From positions 251,250,830 through 251,314,829 of the forward strand of contig OV884057.1 of assembly GCA_930367215.1 (NCBI GenBank): DNA of 64,000 nucleotides. The letters are read 5' to 3'. This DNA is from Pollenia angustigena. Lineage: Eukaryota; Arthropoda; Insecta; Diptera; Polleniidae. Below, one piece after another: positions 1 to 10,700 of this stretch. Each line of letters starts with the position of its first letter. Position 1 is the stretch's first letter. A program made the position numbers and the translations under genes. Under the pieces are notes generated by a model. The model was not told the DNA's origin, did not search any database, and saw nothing but the letters and a program-made list of their open reading frames with translations.

Positions 1-341
1 TTTTCAGGCTTGTTAGGGGCTTACTCTAAAAAATTTTCAAATTTTTTTTTTTTTTTAGTTCTGACAAGCATACATTAAAGGTATTTTGCCGCTCTTAATA
101 ATAGGTTTTTTTAAACATTTTTTGTGACGTCGTAATTTTGTTTTTTAATAGAGCCAAAAACTAAATTTTTGCAGCTTTTGGCCCCAATTAAGAACAAAAC
201 TTCGATGTCACCAAAAAAAAAAGAAGATTTAAAAAACCTGGTATTAAGAGCAACAAAAAAACTTTAATGTGTGCTTATCAAAACTAAAAAAAATTTTTTT
301 TTTTAAATTTTTTAGAGTAAGCCCCTAACAAGCCTCAAATT
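1..341. repeat. Long imperfect palindrome (hairpin/foldback repeat)
   Basis: The left arm beginning AGGCTTGTTAGGGGCTTACT at position 6 is repeated in inverted orientation ending at about 341 (GTAAGCCCCTAACAAGCCT). The similarity continues inward to a centre near 172, with TGACGTCG...AGCC on the left facing GGC...CGATGTCA on the right. Arms are about 165 bp with scattered mismatches and almost no loop. No coding capacity is seen. The left end lies within a few bases of the window edge, so the true boundary and any target duplication cannot be judged. Confidence 0.8.
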
Positions 342-1273
342 TTTTTTTCGGAGTCACTTTAGAAACTGAAAATAATCTTGTCCGATCGTAATGAGATTTC
401 TTGTCGTTAATAAGCTTATAAAGCAAACTAATATTGAAAAAAAAACGAAATTTTTTTTTTGCTTGTATGGAAATTTTTTTTTTTTTATCATTTAAACTTT
501 GACCTCAAAGGGCCACGGGTTAAAGTTATCCGATTTGGCTGAAATTTTTTCCACATCAGTTTTAGACCATGTGGCACAATATTTCGCCCGGGAGATGTTG
601 AAAATCCAAAGTTTAAATTTAGTTGAACCCTATTGTTGAGCAATTTTTACTTTAAATTCTCAAACTTTGGCGTTAAATCTTAAAAATTCTTCAAAATTCA
701 TTTTAATTATTTTGTTATCTATCGATCTGTACATTTTTAAGTACAATATAAGACTTGTTTTTTTTTATTATTTATGTCTATGGGCCACAGCACTGTGCGT
801 CGTTTGCCTTCAGTAATTACAACATTATTTCAGTGTAGTGTGAGTTTTGTCAAAAGTGTTTTAATATTTTGCAAATTTTTTTAAAAATATACATATTTCA
901 AATGTCGTTTAATTATTTAAAAAAAAAATTTCTTTTACATTTGACGAGAACAAAAAAAAAAGCAAATAATTTCGACAAGATATTCTTTTGTTAAACACAT
1001 ACCAAAAACATGCTTTACTCGTACCACGTTACGTATGAGTGCTATGAAATATTTTAATAATATGAACAAACAGACTTACATGCCATAAATATTTATTTAT
1101 ACGTGTACATTAGGGATATAACTTTTTAACAATTTTTTAAGATACCAAAATCGGCATAGCACAGTTCGATAGAGCATAAAAAACTATAAGGGAACTTATA
1201 TTTACTTTTTCGGTCAAACAAGTTCACACACCAACCGCGAAGAAGTTTTGAAAATTTTTAATTTTATTTTTGG
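342..1273. other. AT-rich stretch without recognisable gene
   Basis: Homopolymer A and T runs dominate. About 480-640 holds a slightly more complex segment (GGGCCACGGGTTAAAGTTATCCG) that looks like decayed repeat DNA. No open frame with recognisable residues was seen on either strand. Confidence 0.5.
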
Positions 1274-1860
1274 TTAACCCATTTTTCGCCGCACATAGTT
1301 CCTGTCGAACAATTTCCATAAAACTTTATTTTTTACCTAATATAATGCTAATTTAGAAAATTGAAAACCTTAATTGCGATTTTTTTTTTTAGTTTTCCGG
1401 AAAATGAGTGGTGATTATTATCACCACCGGCGAAATATGTAAACAAATGAAATTTTTTTTAGAAACGATGAAAAACATTTTATTTATTAATAATTTTATA
1501 TATTATTATCAGTGTTGTATATTTCAAAACATTTCGTATGTAGGTGAACCTCACACATCTTGCACATAAATTGTGTATGGCCGTGGCGTTGCTTACATCG
1601 ACGTTTTTTGCCTTCCTTCTGTCTTACAATAAAGTGTTGTGACAATTTTGTACGTTTTGAATTTGGTTGTTCTGATTCTGTTCGCTGATGGACTTCATTC
1701 TCAGAAACAAGTAGAGCTCTAGCGATTTCAGACCGAAAGTCTAGTTGTGGTTTGGCTCGGGTTTTTCCAATATTACACAAAAAAAAAAAACAGTGCATTT
1801 TCCAGACGTTTACAATAGCAGAATCCGCAGCGTTTGAAAAATTAATAATATGTTTATTTA
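1274..1860 (-). pseudogene. piggyBac-like transposase C-terminal fossil with its 3' terminus
   Basis: Read on the minus strand, the frame from about 1846 down to 1496 has the piggyBac C-terminal pattern. A DSAIVNVW helix just upstream of the first ATG is followed by LDFRSEIARALL, a basic linker, and a cysteine/histidine module RCKQRHGH...CKMCEVHLHTKCFEIYH-like that matches the C-terminal zinc-binding domain of this family. The DDD catalytic domain is absent. Downstream, TTAA at 1274-1277 followed by CCC is the expected target site plus terminus, and a perfect 8-bp hairpin (GTGGTGAT/ATCACCAC) sits at 1408-1427. No matching second terminus was found. It is a truncated relic, not a functional gene. 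Confidence 0.7.
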
Positions 1861-3800
1861 AAACAAAAAATAGCTCAAGTATGAGATTTCATTAATATTT
1901 AGAGATGGTAAGAGATTTTTCTGCAAACCAAAACGTATCTTTAACCTTTTTTAACGAAAAAAAGTAAAAAATTAATAAAAAACACCGTATAAAATTATAA
2001 ATAGTCAGTATTGCATTGGTTTAGAAAAACCAATTGGTGCGTGAACTTTTTTGAGAAAAATTACAAAAGAATATAATTTTCGTGGTTACTAGGACAGGGT
2101 TGACCTCATGGTACTATGCCAAAAAATTGGTTATACCCCTAGTGTACATATCACAGAGGTCCTAATGAAAAATTTAGAGCGAAAAACTCATAATTCTTTT
2201 GTATAATTGCGTTGGTGTGGCGCTTTCCATATAAAATTAACTGACATAAAACCTACAAAATGATTTCATAATACAAGGCAACAAGGTTTTTGAGAACTGA
2301 ATGTTGTTTTTAAGGTTATTTGGGACTCTTTATCCAAATCTGCACTTAGTTTTTTTCTATCAGCTCGACTTTGTGATATATACCGTTCCGCTACATATAT
2401 AGGAATAACTTGAAAATGGTTCACCATATTCAGTCCAAAAAAAGTTAAAAATTTGTCAACGATGTTATCTTAAGGCCGTAATTACATGGGTTTTAAATTT
2501 GATCTGTAGTTTTAGAGATATCGTTTTTCAAAATTCATAAAATATTTTGTTTCAGCGTCCCAAATAATCACAAACAAAAACACAAAAATCTTGTTAGTGT
2601 AAAATTTGAGGTTTCTTTTTCCTGTTAATAAGAAGTAAGGAAGTAAAGAAAACTGCAAAAGAAGAAAACTCATTTTAAAGTATTTAAATTTTATTCAATG
2701 TTTAAATTAAATTAATGATACAGAATTCATGAAAAAAAAACTTTGCCAACTTTACCTAAGAGATTGCTTCTTCCTGAAGAGTTATTAAGTTTAAAATAAA
2801 AAAGGAAGCGTTTTTAATAAAGTATCTGCAAGTATTTATTCAAGTAATATTTTCTTCATTAATTATTGACTTTTATATTGCATTTCAGTCTCTGTTTGCA
2901 TGTTTTTTTTCGAAATTTTAAAGTTTTAAAATTTATGGATCATTTCTTTTTTTCTTTCTTTAGTCCTATTTTCATCCATACATGATCTAGAAACTAAATC
3001 CGCTATCCTATTAGAGTTACTACAAAATTGCATTTATATATATACCAGAGCACCGTGTAAAATGCATCTAATCTGCAAAAATATAAATTATTTACATACA
3101 AAGATGATATACATGCCAAAAGATAAAATTTGATACCCATATTGCCCTAGTTCGCATTTTTGTCAAATCGCGAACTAGCACGAATTTCAAAAAAAAGCTG
3201 AGACACGTATTTAATTAAATCGACTAAAGATTAAAATATGTTAATTTGGCACTTTTATTACAAACAACCCCGAACAAAAAATTTTGTTTAACAGAAAATC
3301 CTTAAAAAAGGTCATGAATGATTATCCTTGGAAAAATTGTATAAACAGTTGGACGCGCCTTAAAAAGCCTTTCTTACGATACCCAATTTGCATATGTTGG
3401 TAAGGAAACAGATTCTCAAATTAACAAAACATGCAAAAATAGACCCTTTTTCAAACTGGTCCAGCTCACGAGAGGTCAAAGCTGGAGCCGAAAAATTTAA
3501 AATGTAATCTTAGAAGAGTCAATAATTCATTTTTAGGAGGGTACATCGAGCACTTGTTTTTGGTGAGTCGCCTTAATGTACATATTAACAATTTAACAAT
3601 ATGTTACAGAAATTTTAAGCTGTTAAGTCGCTTCTGACGATTTCTTTTTACAATCGGGTATTAAATTTATATGAACAAGCTATTATGACAAATTTAAAAA
3701 ATATTGACAATTTTCCAAAGGGGTTGATTAATTCATCACTGAATAAAGTTTAAAATGATATTTCATCAGGGGGGAAAACCAAAATTACATATCTGGCAAC
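1861..3800. other. AT-rich interval without recognised gene
   Basis: No open frame of note is seen and no clear inverted termini. Short repeat-like phrases occur (for example 2090-2160). The 5' part of the Penelope-like fossil described next may extend into the right end of this interval in decayed form. Confidence 0.4.
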
Positions 3801-3872
3801 GCCAAATACTAAAGTCTACCGTTTATTCCAAGACTAACTGAGAGCAACACACTGAGAGATAATAAAACACAA
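3801..3872 (+). pseudogene. Penelope-like element fossil, part upstream of a MITE insertion
   Basis: Codons 3813-3872 read SLPFIPRLTESNTLRDNKTQ. This aligns with the segment just before the GIY-YIG domain in the better preserved Penelope-like copy at 31.2-32.1 kb (KSLTYVPGFSERLENSNIYD). The codon before it is TAA where that copy has AAG, so the frame is already broken. The reading stops exactly at the TA that borders the MITE at 3875 and resumes beyond 4904, which shows the two parts were once continuous. Confidence 0.65.
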
Positions 3873-3874
3873 TA

Positions 3875-4904
3875 CAGTAGTTTTGACTTAGCTGCACAAT
3901 CTCCTTTGCACGATTTTTTGTGCAGGTAAATCAAAAATGCAGTTATCTTAAATGCATTTACCTAGGAGTCTACTGGGAGTCTACTGGGAATCTCACAAAG
4001 AGTGTTTTTGATCTACGAGCTCATTTTTTAATTGTAGACGATTCCTCGCACGGGAGAAACTGTTACAAGTGCTGATTCCTATGAGAGATTCTTCCATAAC
4101 GCAGCGAAAAACGCTTCTATTAATCATAAAGGGAATCGTTTATGATGTATGTAGAGATTATCAAACGAGTCTTTCAAAAAGCATGCCAAGAGTCGTATGA
4201 GACTCATGTTGGTATTTTTTTACAACTCGTAAAATGCTCAGCCGTACGACTGAGCTACCTCAATAAGGGCATCAAGAGTATTTTTCATACCATACAATTC
4301 ATACAATTTTTATAAAACAAACCATAAGGTCGCGAAATCAGGCTGGTTTGTTTTATTAAAATTGTATTGGCAATAGCATTTTCATACTTCAAAAACGGTC
4401 TTATTAAGGTAGCCCAGACTCTTACAGAGAATCCCAAAAGGTTCATTCCATGATTTAAAGATGATCGGGTCAAAAAATAAATAAAAAAATAATAAATTAA
4501 AAAGAGATTAAGATGTGTTTGTTACTCATCAGATAATCATCAAAACATTATTTTAGGAGTTGTATATTAAACATAATCGTCTAACAAACAGCCTATGCTA
4601 GCTGGGAAATAACAAATCATTTTATACATGTATGTATGTTTATTTAATATAAAAGAAATATAAACAAAAACAATGAGAATTCACAAAGAACATAAAAATT
4701 TATGGAAAAAAACAAAATAATTGCGATTTATATTTTTAAAATGCCAAAAATTTTGTGCATTTATCTTAAATGTGCAGGTATTAGAAAGTGCACTTAAAAA
4801 AGGAATTTGTATAGAATTATAAAGAATAATTCCAAAAATTATCAATTTTGTGCAGTTAAGTCAAAAGTGCACGTAAACAAAAGGCAGTTAAGTCAAAACT
4901 ACTG
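3875..4904. mobile_element. Tc1/mariner-type non-autonomous element (1.03 kb)
   Basis: Terminal inverted repeats of 21 bp with one mismatch (CAGTAGTTTTGACTTAGCTGC at 3875; the complement of CAGTAGTTTTGACTTAACTGC ending at 4904) are flanked by TA on both sides (3873-3874 and 4905-4906). That is the target duplication of the Tc1/mariner superfamily. Subterminal copies of GTGCA and TTAAGTCAAAAGTGCA recur inside. There is no transposase frame. The interior (4010-4480) contains other repeat-like DNA, possibly a further nested insertion with weak inverted ends (CTGGGAATCTC / GAGAATCCCA). It interrupts a Penelope-like coding fossil. Confidence 0.8.
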
Positions 4905-5325
4905 TATAATATTCGCGCATAAATCAAATAAGACAGTACATAATTTATTTACAGAAACAAAAACAAAGATTAAGTGTAGGGAACAAAGTGATGTTGTTTA
5001 TCGAATTGGATGTGATGGCGGTGATAATGAGGAGTGTGGAAAAATCAACATTGGAACAACGAAGAGAAATTTAGGCGTGAGAATAGACAAACATAAAGCT
5101 GATATAAAAAAGGAAAACAATCAACTGCACTTGCACTACACTGCATTTAAAACGGACACAAGCGAAACTTTGAAAAAGTGACAATTTTAGATAAAGAGAA
5201 AAGGGAAAGTAAGACATACACGTTGGAGAGCTTAAAAATACAACAAAAATCGACAAGTGCAATAAACACAAAATAAGACAAAGACAATACAAATGCAAAC
5301 TACACCATTGCAATACTTAAGTAAT
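4905..5325 (+). pseudogene. Penelope-like element, GIY-YIG endonuclease region (fossil)
   Basis: The frame reads AHKSNKTVHNLF, then DVVYRIGCDGGDNEECG (the GIY-like strand), then INIGTTKRNLGVRIDKHKAD (the YIG-like strand and following arginine helix). This is the order found at the C terminus of Penelope-like retroelements, where the domain nicks target DNA. After a frameshift near 5180, a second stretch (ILDKEKRESKTYTLESLKIQ, about 5187-5246) continues the C-terminal homology. The reverse transcriptase is missing. An uninterrupted frame reported from 4807 is a chimera, because its first 30 or so codons belong to the MITE. Confidence 0.75.
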
Positions 5326-5555
5326 AATAACAACTGTGATCAAAAAGGGATAAAAAAAATTTTCTGTGATAATTTTTAAATTTACATACATTTATTTTAA
5401 TATTTTAAGTCCTCCTTTACAAAATACTGTGATATAATTTATAAATGATGTAAAATGACGAAAAAGATTATTGTAAGTTAATTTTTCAAAACTTGAGATT
5501 ATAATTATTGTTATTATTGACTACTTTTTACTTTGTATTTTTACAATGCTGCCAG

Positions 5556-5624
5556 ATTTTAATAAAAACATAATCCTGAAGAATGTGGTAAGAATACCAA
5601 CGAAACGTCGGATTTTATTGAGAA
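5556..5624 (+). ncRNA. Hammerhead-ribozyme-like motif in a Penelope-like 3' end
   Basis: CTGAAGA (5576-5582) is followed by a short hairpin TGGTA-agaa-TACCA (5586-5599) and GAAA (5602-5605) running straight into CGTC. These are the conserved core pieces of a type I hammerhead in their normal order. An outer helix AATAAAA/TTTTATT (5561-5567 with 5613-5619) could form stem I. Stem III would be only the self-complementary ACGT, suggesting a dimer-dependent form. One or two extra bases separate GA from stem II, so activity is doubtful. It lies about 250 bp after the GIY-YIG fossil, the position expected for PLE ribozymes. Confidence 0.5.
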
Positions 5625-5884
5625 TGAAATAAATAATCTTTTATTTACATTAAATTTATGATTTTGAAAGCCTGCATATAGAAAACTATATAAACTATTT
5701 AGGGTTATCAAAAAATATTGAGTTAAAAAAAGTAGTATGTAATAAAATTTAAGATAAGAAAAGTTTTTGAAATGGGTTAAGTTGTTCTGAATCTGCTTAT
5801 CTGAAGGACGCGAAGGACTTGGTAAGTCCCGTTTTTCATACAACAAAACACAGTTTCTAAAAAAATTGTTTCTCTATTTCTTAC

Positions 5885-6086
5885 ATGGAGGATTCAGAGC
5901 TGAACCGAACCAAGTCATTTAATAAAATACTTAAAACTGGTGCGATATTCTTCGCAAAGTTTATTTCTATCTCGTTCTGTAACAGACTTAATCAAAAAGT
6001 GTTTCGTTCTTAAGGCAACGGTAATAAGCCAATGACTCAAGAAGTTAATTTTTTGACTTGGTTCGCTTCAGCTCTGAGCCGTCCAT
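5885..6086. mobile_element. Short MITE (202 bp)
   Basis: Ends are inverted repeats of about 33 bp with a few mismatches: ATGGAGGATTCAGAGCTGAA at the left and the complement of ATGGACGGCTCAGAGCTGAA at the right. The interior is AT-rich and non-coding. No convincing target duplication is visible, so the superfamily is open. Confidence 0.65.
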
Positions 6087-6090
6087 ATAT

Positions 6091-6322
6091 TGTTACAAAA
6101 GTAAATTAAGTTAAGAATTAGTTGTATTTATTAGTAATCTTGTATTTATAAGTTATATTATTAGTTCAAATTGTTATTGTATTAGTTACGCGTAATTCTA
6201 GTATAAAAATCACTGTACAGAACCTTTTAGTAAAAAAATGTAATATTAATGTAATGTCCGTTGAATTTAAATAAAGGTTGTAAAAGTGACTAAGTAGAGA
6301 AATAAAAGTTGTGAATGTAACA
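6091..6322 (+). repeat. Possible solo LTR
   Basis: A 232-bp stretch starts TGTTACAAAAG and ends GAATGTAACA. It has the TG...CA form with a short inverted TGTTAC/GTAACA, and contains AATAAAGG as a possible polyadenylation signal. No 4-6 bp target duplication is seen (ATAT versus AGTA) and no second LTR or coding region lies nearby. The call rests on end structure only. Confidence 0.3.
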
Positions 6323-6429
6323 AGTATTTTTTCATTGTGTTTCATATTTTTAGAAAAGTTGCAAGAACAGAACTTTATTCTTAATGAAATAAACCAAAAT
6401 TTTTGTTTTAAAGGCTGTAACTTAACAAT

Positions 6430-6469
6430 ATATTCGAGGTCTTTGAATAATTCTAAGTTGGTTTAGCCA

Positions 6470-6521
<52 letters not shown>

Positions 6522-6545
6522 CATACGTCCGTCTATTGAAAAGAC
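6430..6545 (-). repeat. Fragment of dispersed dipteran repeat with (GTCT)n microsatellite
   Basis: The phrase TTCTAAGTTGGTTTAGCCATGTCTGTCTG matches, in inverted orientation, the segment at 48.40-48.44 kb of the element at 47.6-48.6 kb. The GTCT motif has expanded to about 12 copies at 6471-6521. Confidence 0.65.
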
Positions 6546-6660
6546 GTTTTATTTCCGAAAACTGAAAATAATTATATTGGTTTCGAATCATTTCTAGTTC
6601 TCCTGAAAACTTTGCGATTAAGATTGAGCATAATCAGTTCAGTTGGAAAAGAGTTATGAG

Positions 6661-6802
6661 TGTCGCGGTAGGCTAGCTTGTAGTGAGCTAGTCTATCAGC
6701 CCTGGGGCTGCGGGTTCGATTCCCGCCAGAGACTCTGGTTTCTTTCCTGCAGACAAGCGTAGAGCTTCGAGGGGATAACCATAGGGAATTAAAAAAAAAA
6801 AA
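6661..6802 (+). mobile_element. tRNA-derived SINE
   Basis: A Pol III B box GGTTCGATTCC (6713-6723) sits in a perfect T-arm stem GCGGG/CCCGC (6710-6726). An A-box-like TAGCTTGTAGTGAG lies about 40 bp upstream. The anticodon and acceptor stems do not form a proper tRNA. The unit continues through a unique tail (to 6790) into a 12-base A run at 6791-6802. This head-tail-poly(A) plan is that of a tRNA-derived SINE rather than a tRNA gene. Confidence 0.7.
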
Positions 6803-7732
6803 TCTGAAACAACATTCCTAAGACGTTGTTATTGTTCTTACAAAAATCAATGTAAATTGGTGACAGAGCATCGCTCATTTCTATTTGCACAAAGTAGTTG
6901 TAATTGACCGAAAACTACACTACAACATTTGTGAAGATGTGTTAATGATTTATCAATAGGCCTAATTTAAAGACGACTCTATGTTATCATTAACATACGA
7001 CTTAACCCGTAACAAATACAGATATTGAAGTTAAATTTGGCCCAATTTAGCATTAACTATATGGCTAAAAAATGTGCATGTAATCTAAGATAATCAGTTC
7101 AAAACTTACAATAGATCTAATATAAAGCGTCCTTCCAGAAAGCAATTAAGCAAGCATTTAATTTTAAAAAATTTGTATTGGCGTATTGAACTTTAGTCTA
7201 ACTAAATTGTTTTTTTTTAATAATAAAAATAACTCTACCGAATTTTGTAATGAACGATACATAATTAAGGCTAGGCCAATATTAAATTCCCTCCTAAATA
7301 TTACTACAAAGCTCGATTCACCCGTGCGTTCCGAACAATATTTTTGCCAAGACAACATTTTTTTATATTGATTTTGATGTCTTTCTTTTGAGAGAGAGAA
7401 AGAGAAATTATTTTGTTCGGCAAGTTTTTTCTTGAATTTGTTTAATTTTAAATGTTGTTTAGAACCATAGTATAATAAGTACCAGGTATGTTCATAAGGA
7501 AGAGTTTTCATTATTTACCAATGTGATGTCAAATAAATTAATTTGATTTTTTACGCGTGCTTTAATTTTTTTCTATATTTTCTGTTGTTTGACGTTATAT
7601 GTGTTTTGAAATTAAGAACAAAATTTCTAATGATTGTACCTTGTAATTACTCTACCATGGTTCAGAACAAAATTAACTGAGATGCCACATTTTTCAATTT
7701 GTCCATAAAAGTTGAATTGAGTTCCCACATCA
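6803..7732. other. AT-rich interval, no gene seen
   Basis: Open frames on both strands around 7164-7511 overlap each other, are lysine/asparagine/phenylalanine-rich and match nothing recognisable. They are treated as chance frames. Confidence 0.5.
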
Positions 7733-10700
7733 TATAGTGTTCTTGGGGGATGGGGATTTTCACAGAGGTGCACTTGTGCGGAAAGCTTTATGTCTGTCAT
7801 CCACTTGGGGATGACAAGAAGCGATTCCTTTGTCTGAAATTCCCAAGCAGCTCACTACTTCCGGTTTTATACCAAGTATCCCCTGGTAATGCCGTTTGGT
7901 CGCTCGTCTGACGGCAGCTAAAGTGAGAAGGCGTACAGCTGAGTAACCTGAATGGCATGTCATGTTATTGCGTCTCAGGTAAGTAGGTGTAATCCACTGA
8001 AACTCAACTGTTTCCCACCTGCCTAGAGGTTGTTGGCAGCCCCAACGCTAGGATCGGGTAAGGTGGCCCAATCAGTCGCTTTGCCTTAAACTCAATTTAT
8101 TAACGAAACTACAACTAATAATGATTATTATCAACCGATCCCCCCGATGACGACCTTCAGCATGAAAAAAATTTCTCGAATTGGAACATGGAACGTGCGC
8201 ACACTCTTAGATCCATTTAAACTGGCCCAAGTATGCAGAGAGTTTGCGAACTATAACCTGCTGCTTTTAGGTTTGTGCGAAACAAGATGGCCAGAATCAG
8301 GAGAACTCAATACCTCCGAAAACCAAAAATTTATTTATTCCGGAAAGCCGGATGACCAGCCAAGGTCAAGCGGTGTCGGGTTTCTGTTGTCGAAAGAAGC
8401 ATATGATGCAATGATTAATTGGAAGCCATATGGAGACAGAATAATAACTGCAAGATTTCGTTCAAGAGCTCGAAATCTTACCTGTGTGAAATGCTATGCA
8501 CCGACTGAAACGTCAGAATCAACACTGAAGGAAAGTTTTTACAGCCATTTAAATCGTGTGCTATCCGCAATTCCCCGCGGTGACATCGTTCTAATGATGG
8601 GCGATTTCAATGCACAGGTTGGCCCCGACAATATAGGACGAGAACATATAATGGGCAAACACGCAATTGGAAGGCTTACTGAAAATGGTAGGCTCTTTGC
8701 TGAGGCATGTGGCAACGCTAATCTTGTAATAGGGGGCACCTTATTTCCTCACAGAAGAGTACACAAGGCGACATGGGTATCGCCCGACAATGAGACAGAA
8801 AACCAAATCGACCACATAGCTATTAGCAAAACCTGGCGAAGTAGCCTCCTGGATGTGCGATCTAGGCGCGGTGCCGATTGCAACTCAGATCACCATCTCG
8901 TTGTTGGTAGCTTACGTATAAAAGTTGCTGCTATTCGTAAACCTGAGGCTGTAGCACGTAAATACGACGTAGTAAAGTTAAAAAATCCACAAACTCTTAA
9001 CAGCTACGTACAAGAGCTGAGAAATGGATTAGCTGTGCAACAACCCCATCCTACCTCTGAGTGGCCCTTAATTAAAAAAAGTTTTGTTGATGCTGCAAAG
9101 AAACATATTGGTCCCAAAGTACCTAAGAAAACCCATTGGATGTCTGATTTAACCTGGAACCTCATTCTTGAAAGGAAAGACCTAAAAGACGAACTTAACG
9201 CAGCCAGAACTCTCGGTGAAAAATCGTCGCGTAAAAAGGCATACACACAACATGATAAGCTGGTCAAACGTAGCGCCAGAAACGACAAAAGAATGTGGTA
9301 TAATAAGCTTGCATCGGATGCACAAAAAGCCTCAGCCGAGCATAGATCGAAGGACCTTTATAGCATCACAAAAAAACTCACTGGGAAAAACATCTCAAAC
9401 ACAAGACCGCTAAGAAACGCCCAAGGTGACCTCACAACATCCGCGCAAGATCAGCTAGAAATATGGAAGCAACATTATTCCAATATGCTTTGCACTACAA
9501 CTCCCACCCACCCAAAAATGTGTACCTGCGACTCTCACTTAATACGGCATGATATTTCCATTGAATGCCCAGATGTAGCAGAAGTTGTTGATGCAGTTGA
9601 TTCCTTAAAAGCGAATAAGGCCCCTGGGACCGACAATATATCGCCCGAAATGCTTAAAGCCGACTCTCAAACCACAGCCAACATATTGCTTCCCCTTATC
9701 CAGAACTTCTGGCGCACACAAGAACTTGACTCGAAGCTAAAAGAAGGTCTTATCGTAAATATTCCAAAAAAAGGTGACCTGAAAAACTGTAAGAACTGGC
9801 GGGGCATCACCATCCTTAGCGCAACCAATAAAGTTATTGCACAAATTATTAACAAGAGAATATCTGACACTGTACTAAAGGACCTAAGACCCGAACAAGC
9901 TGGCTTCCGACCCCAAAAATCTTGTATAGACCACATCAATAGTCTCCGAATAATCATAGAACAATCGAAAGAACTTCGTTCTCCGCTCTACCTGTTGTTT
10001 ATAGATTTTGAAAAAGCTTTTGATACCCTGAATCAAAACGCAATATGGAGTGCTCTAGCTTGTAAAGGGGTCCCACCCAAAATCATAAGCCTTACTCAGG
10101 AGCTGTACCGTAATGTTAAATGTCGTGTTGTCCACAATAATGCTCTGAGCAACAGTTTCGATGTTGTAGCTGGTGTTCGCCAGGGTTGTGTACTGTCTCC
10201 CTTGCTGTTTAACATCGTTCTAGATGTTATAGTTCGCAATGCTACTAAAGCAAAGAGAGGTATCAACTGGGGTCTTAACCAACAGCTCGAGAGCCTAGAA
10301 TATGCTGATGATATCTGCCTGCTTGCACACAGTTATAAAGATATGACATCTAAGTTGAAATGCATCGAAACAGAAGCTGCAAAAGCTGGCTTAAAAATAA
10401 ACATAGGCAAGAGCAAAGTGATGCGCTGCAATACAACAAACACAAACAAATTCTGCATAGGAAATACCGACCTGGAAGAAGTTACGTCTTTTTGCTACCT
10501 CGGCAGCATCATTACAAACACAGGTGGTTCTAGTAATGATGTCACGTACCGAATATCTAAAGCTAACCAAGCATTTGGTTCCCTTCGGTCAGTATGGAAA
10601 TCTTCAGCCATATCCAAGAACACCAAGATTCGCATTTTTAACTCTTGTGTTAAGTCTGTGCTCCTTTATGCATGTGAGACATGGAATACAACAGATCACG

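Noticed and set aside
2090..3740. Second terminus for the piggyBac fossil at 1.3-1.8 kb (GGGTTGA at 2096 or 3721)
   Set aside because: Neither is followed by TTAA and neither shows inverted similarity to the end at 1278.
4230..4260. tRNA-like A box on the minus strand (GTAGCTCAGTCG)
   Set aside because: No B box at a suitable distance and no tRNA fold.
6091..6322. Confident solo LTR
   Set aside because: Only TG...CA ends and a weak poly(A) signal support it and no target duplication exists, so it is listed at low confidence.
6690..6735. tRNA gene
   Set aside because: The T arm and B box are perfect, but the anticodon and acceptor stems fail, and an A tail follows. SINE is the better call.
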